From positions 1 through 29,599 of the IMG/VR virus record IMGVR_UViG_3300030116_005613: DNA of 29,599 bases; one strand, written 5' to 3'. The position numbers and the translations under genes were made by a program. Source of the stretch: a virus. Below the pieces are notes generated by a model. The model saw nothing but the letters and a program-made list of their open reading frames with translations. It was not told the origin of the DNA and did no database searches. Within the stretch, counting starts at the first letter, position 1, and each line of letters begins with the position of its first letter. Positions 29,304 through 29,599 of the stretch are shown here, one piece after another.

Positions 29304-29599
29304 ATGGCAACATTAACAACAACACTTAGTGAAAGTTTAACATTAAATGGTTCTACAAGAGGTAGTACAAACATAGTAAACACAACAGATATTGTAGATG
29401 TGTTTGAACGTATTTTAACTTGTTCACATTCACAAACAACTACAATTGCAGTATTTGGTTCAACACCTCATGCATCAGCAGGTGCATTAGATGTAGAAAA
29501 CTGTAAATATTTAAGGATTACAAATTTAAGTACAACAGAAGATATAAAACTAGCATTTGTAACAACAAATACTAATTATCAAGTAACATTACGTTCAGG
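29304..29599 (+). CDS. Virion-associated protein, 5' part (continues at base 1)
   Basis: The ATG at 29304 opens a frame that runs off the end of the window. Because bases 29518-29599 repeat 1-82, it continues to the stop at 234-236, giving a 149-residue protein in total. The N-terminal part is Thr/Ser-rich (MATLTTTLSESLTLNGSTRG), then VVDVFERILT-like strands and a possible beta domain with TTTIAVFGSTPHASAGALDV. It starts three bases after the preceding gene. See the entry at 1-236 for the C-terminal part. Confidence 0.85.
   Translation, partial: MATLTTTLSESLTLNGSTRGSTNIVNTTDIVDVFERILTCSHSQTTTIAVFGSTPHASAGALDVENCKYLRITNLSTTEDIKLAFVTTNTNYQVTLRS
29518..29599. repeat. Terminal direct repeat, right copy
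   Basis: Same 82 bases as 1-82 with one mismatch (29597). It shows that the contig closes on itself. Confidence 0.9.

Noticed and set aside
1-29599. CRISPR arrays, tRNA genes, rRNA, insertion sequences, integrase or lysogeny repressor
   Set aside because: Looked for and not seen: no regularly spaced repeats, no transposase or integrase motif, and no convincing tRNA cloverleaf.

Overview
The window reads as one complete, small, strictly plus-strand genome of a tailed phage, probably a siphovirus. All supported genes lie on the + strand, are densely packed, and often overlap by 1 to 4 bases. The first 82 bases reappear as the last 82 (1-82 = 29518-29599, one mismatch), inside a gene that stays open across the join. 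The contig is therefore circular or terminally redundant, with about 29,517 unique bases. Base composition is very AT-rich by eye. Start codons mostly follow A-rich runs rather than Shine-Dalgarno sequences, and the structural proteins resemble families known from phages of Bacteroidota. A Bacteroidota (flavobacterial) host, probably aquatic, is the best inference. I see no integrase, excisionase or clear repressor, so a lytic life style is likely.

Layout, starting at packaging: terminase small and large subunits (25899-27576); a tail-assembly chaperone pair joined by a probable -1 frameshift on a T9 run (27607-28382); tail terminator and neck-type proteins (28372 through the join to 793); distal tail, tail hub and fibre-like proteins (793-6072); tape measure (6076-7512). 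The head module follows: XkdF-type protease, acidic scaffold, major capsid (7549-9934), a likely tail-tube gene bracketed by two hairpins (9994-10614), and accessory virion proteins including a LamG-like one (10715-13046). Then come an enlarged portal with extra Cys/His-rich and C-terminal domains (13043-15220) and a connector (15227-15793). Lysis genes follow: a holin-like peptide, an M15 peptidase and a second membrane peptide (15793-16852), then a calcineurin-like phosphoesterase (16839-17561).

A 174-base non-coding region (17562-17735) with direct repeats, a dyad and a TANNTTTG box opens the early/replication block. That block holds small unknown proteins, an SSB-like protein with a DDLPF tail, a DnaA domain IV-like protein, a winged-helix replication protein, two tandem C5-cytosine methyltransferases, NinG, a sigma-70-like factor, several tiny proteins, a DUF3310-like protein, an amino-methyltransferase and a NinB-like protein (17736-25883). 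No polymerase, helicase or primase is visible, so replication must lean on host enzymes.

The most interesting signal is an 18-base sequence, TTTCTATTATATATTATG. It occurs in three exact copies, each ending in the ATG of the first gene of a structural block (10715, 25899, 27607), with weaker versions before 7549 and 8300. Together with the phage sigma-like factor (23208-23765) it suggests a phage-specific late promoter system with very short or absent leaders. This is inference. There is no stretch longer than 300 bases without a gene; the two longest gaps (16152-16251 and 17562-17735) are described below.
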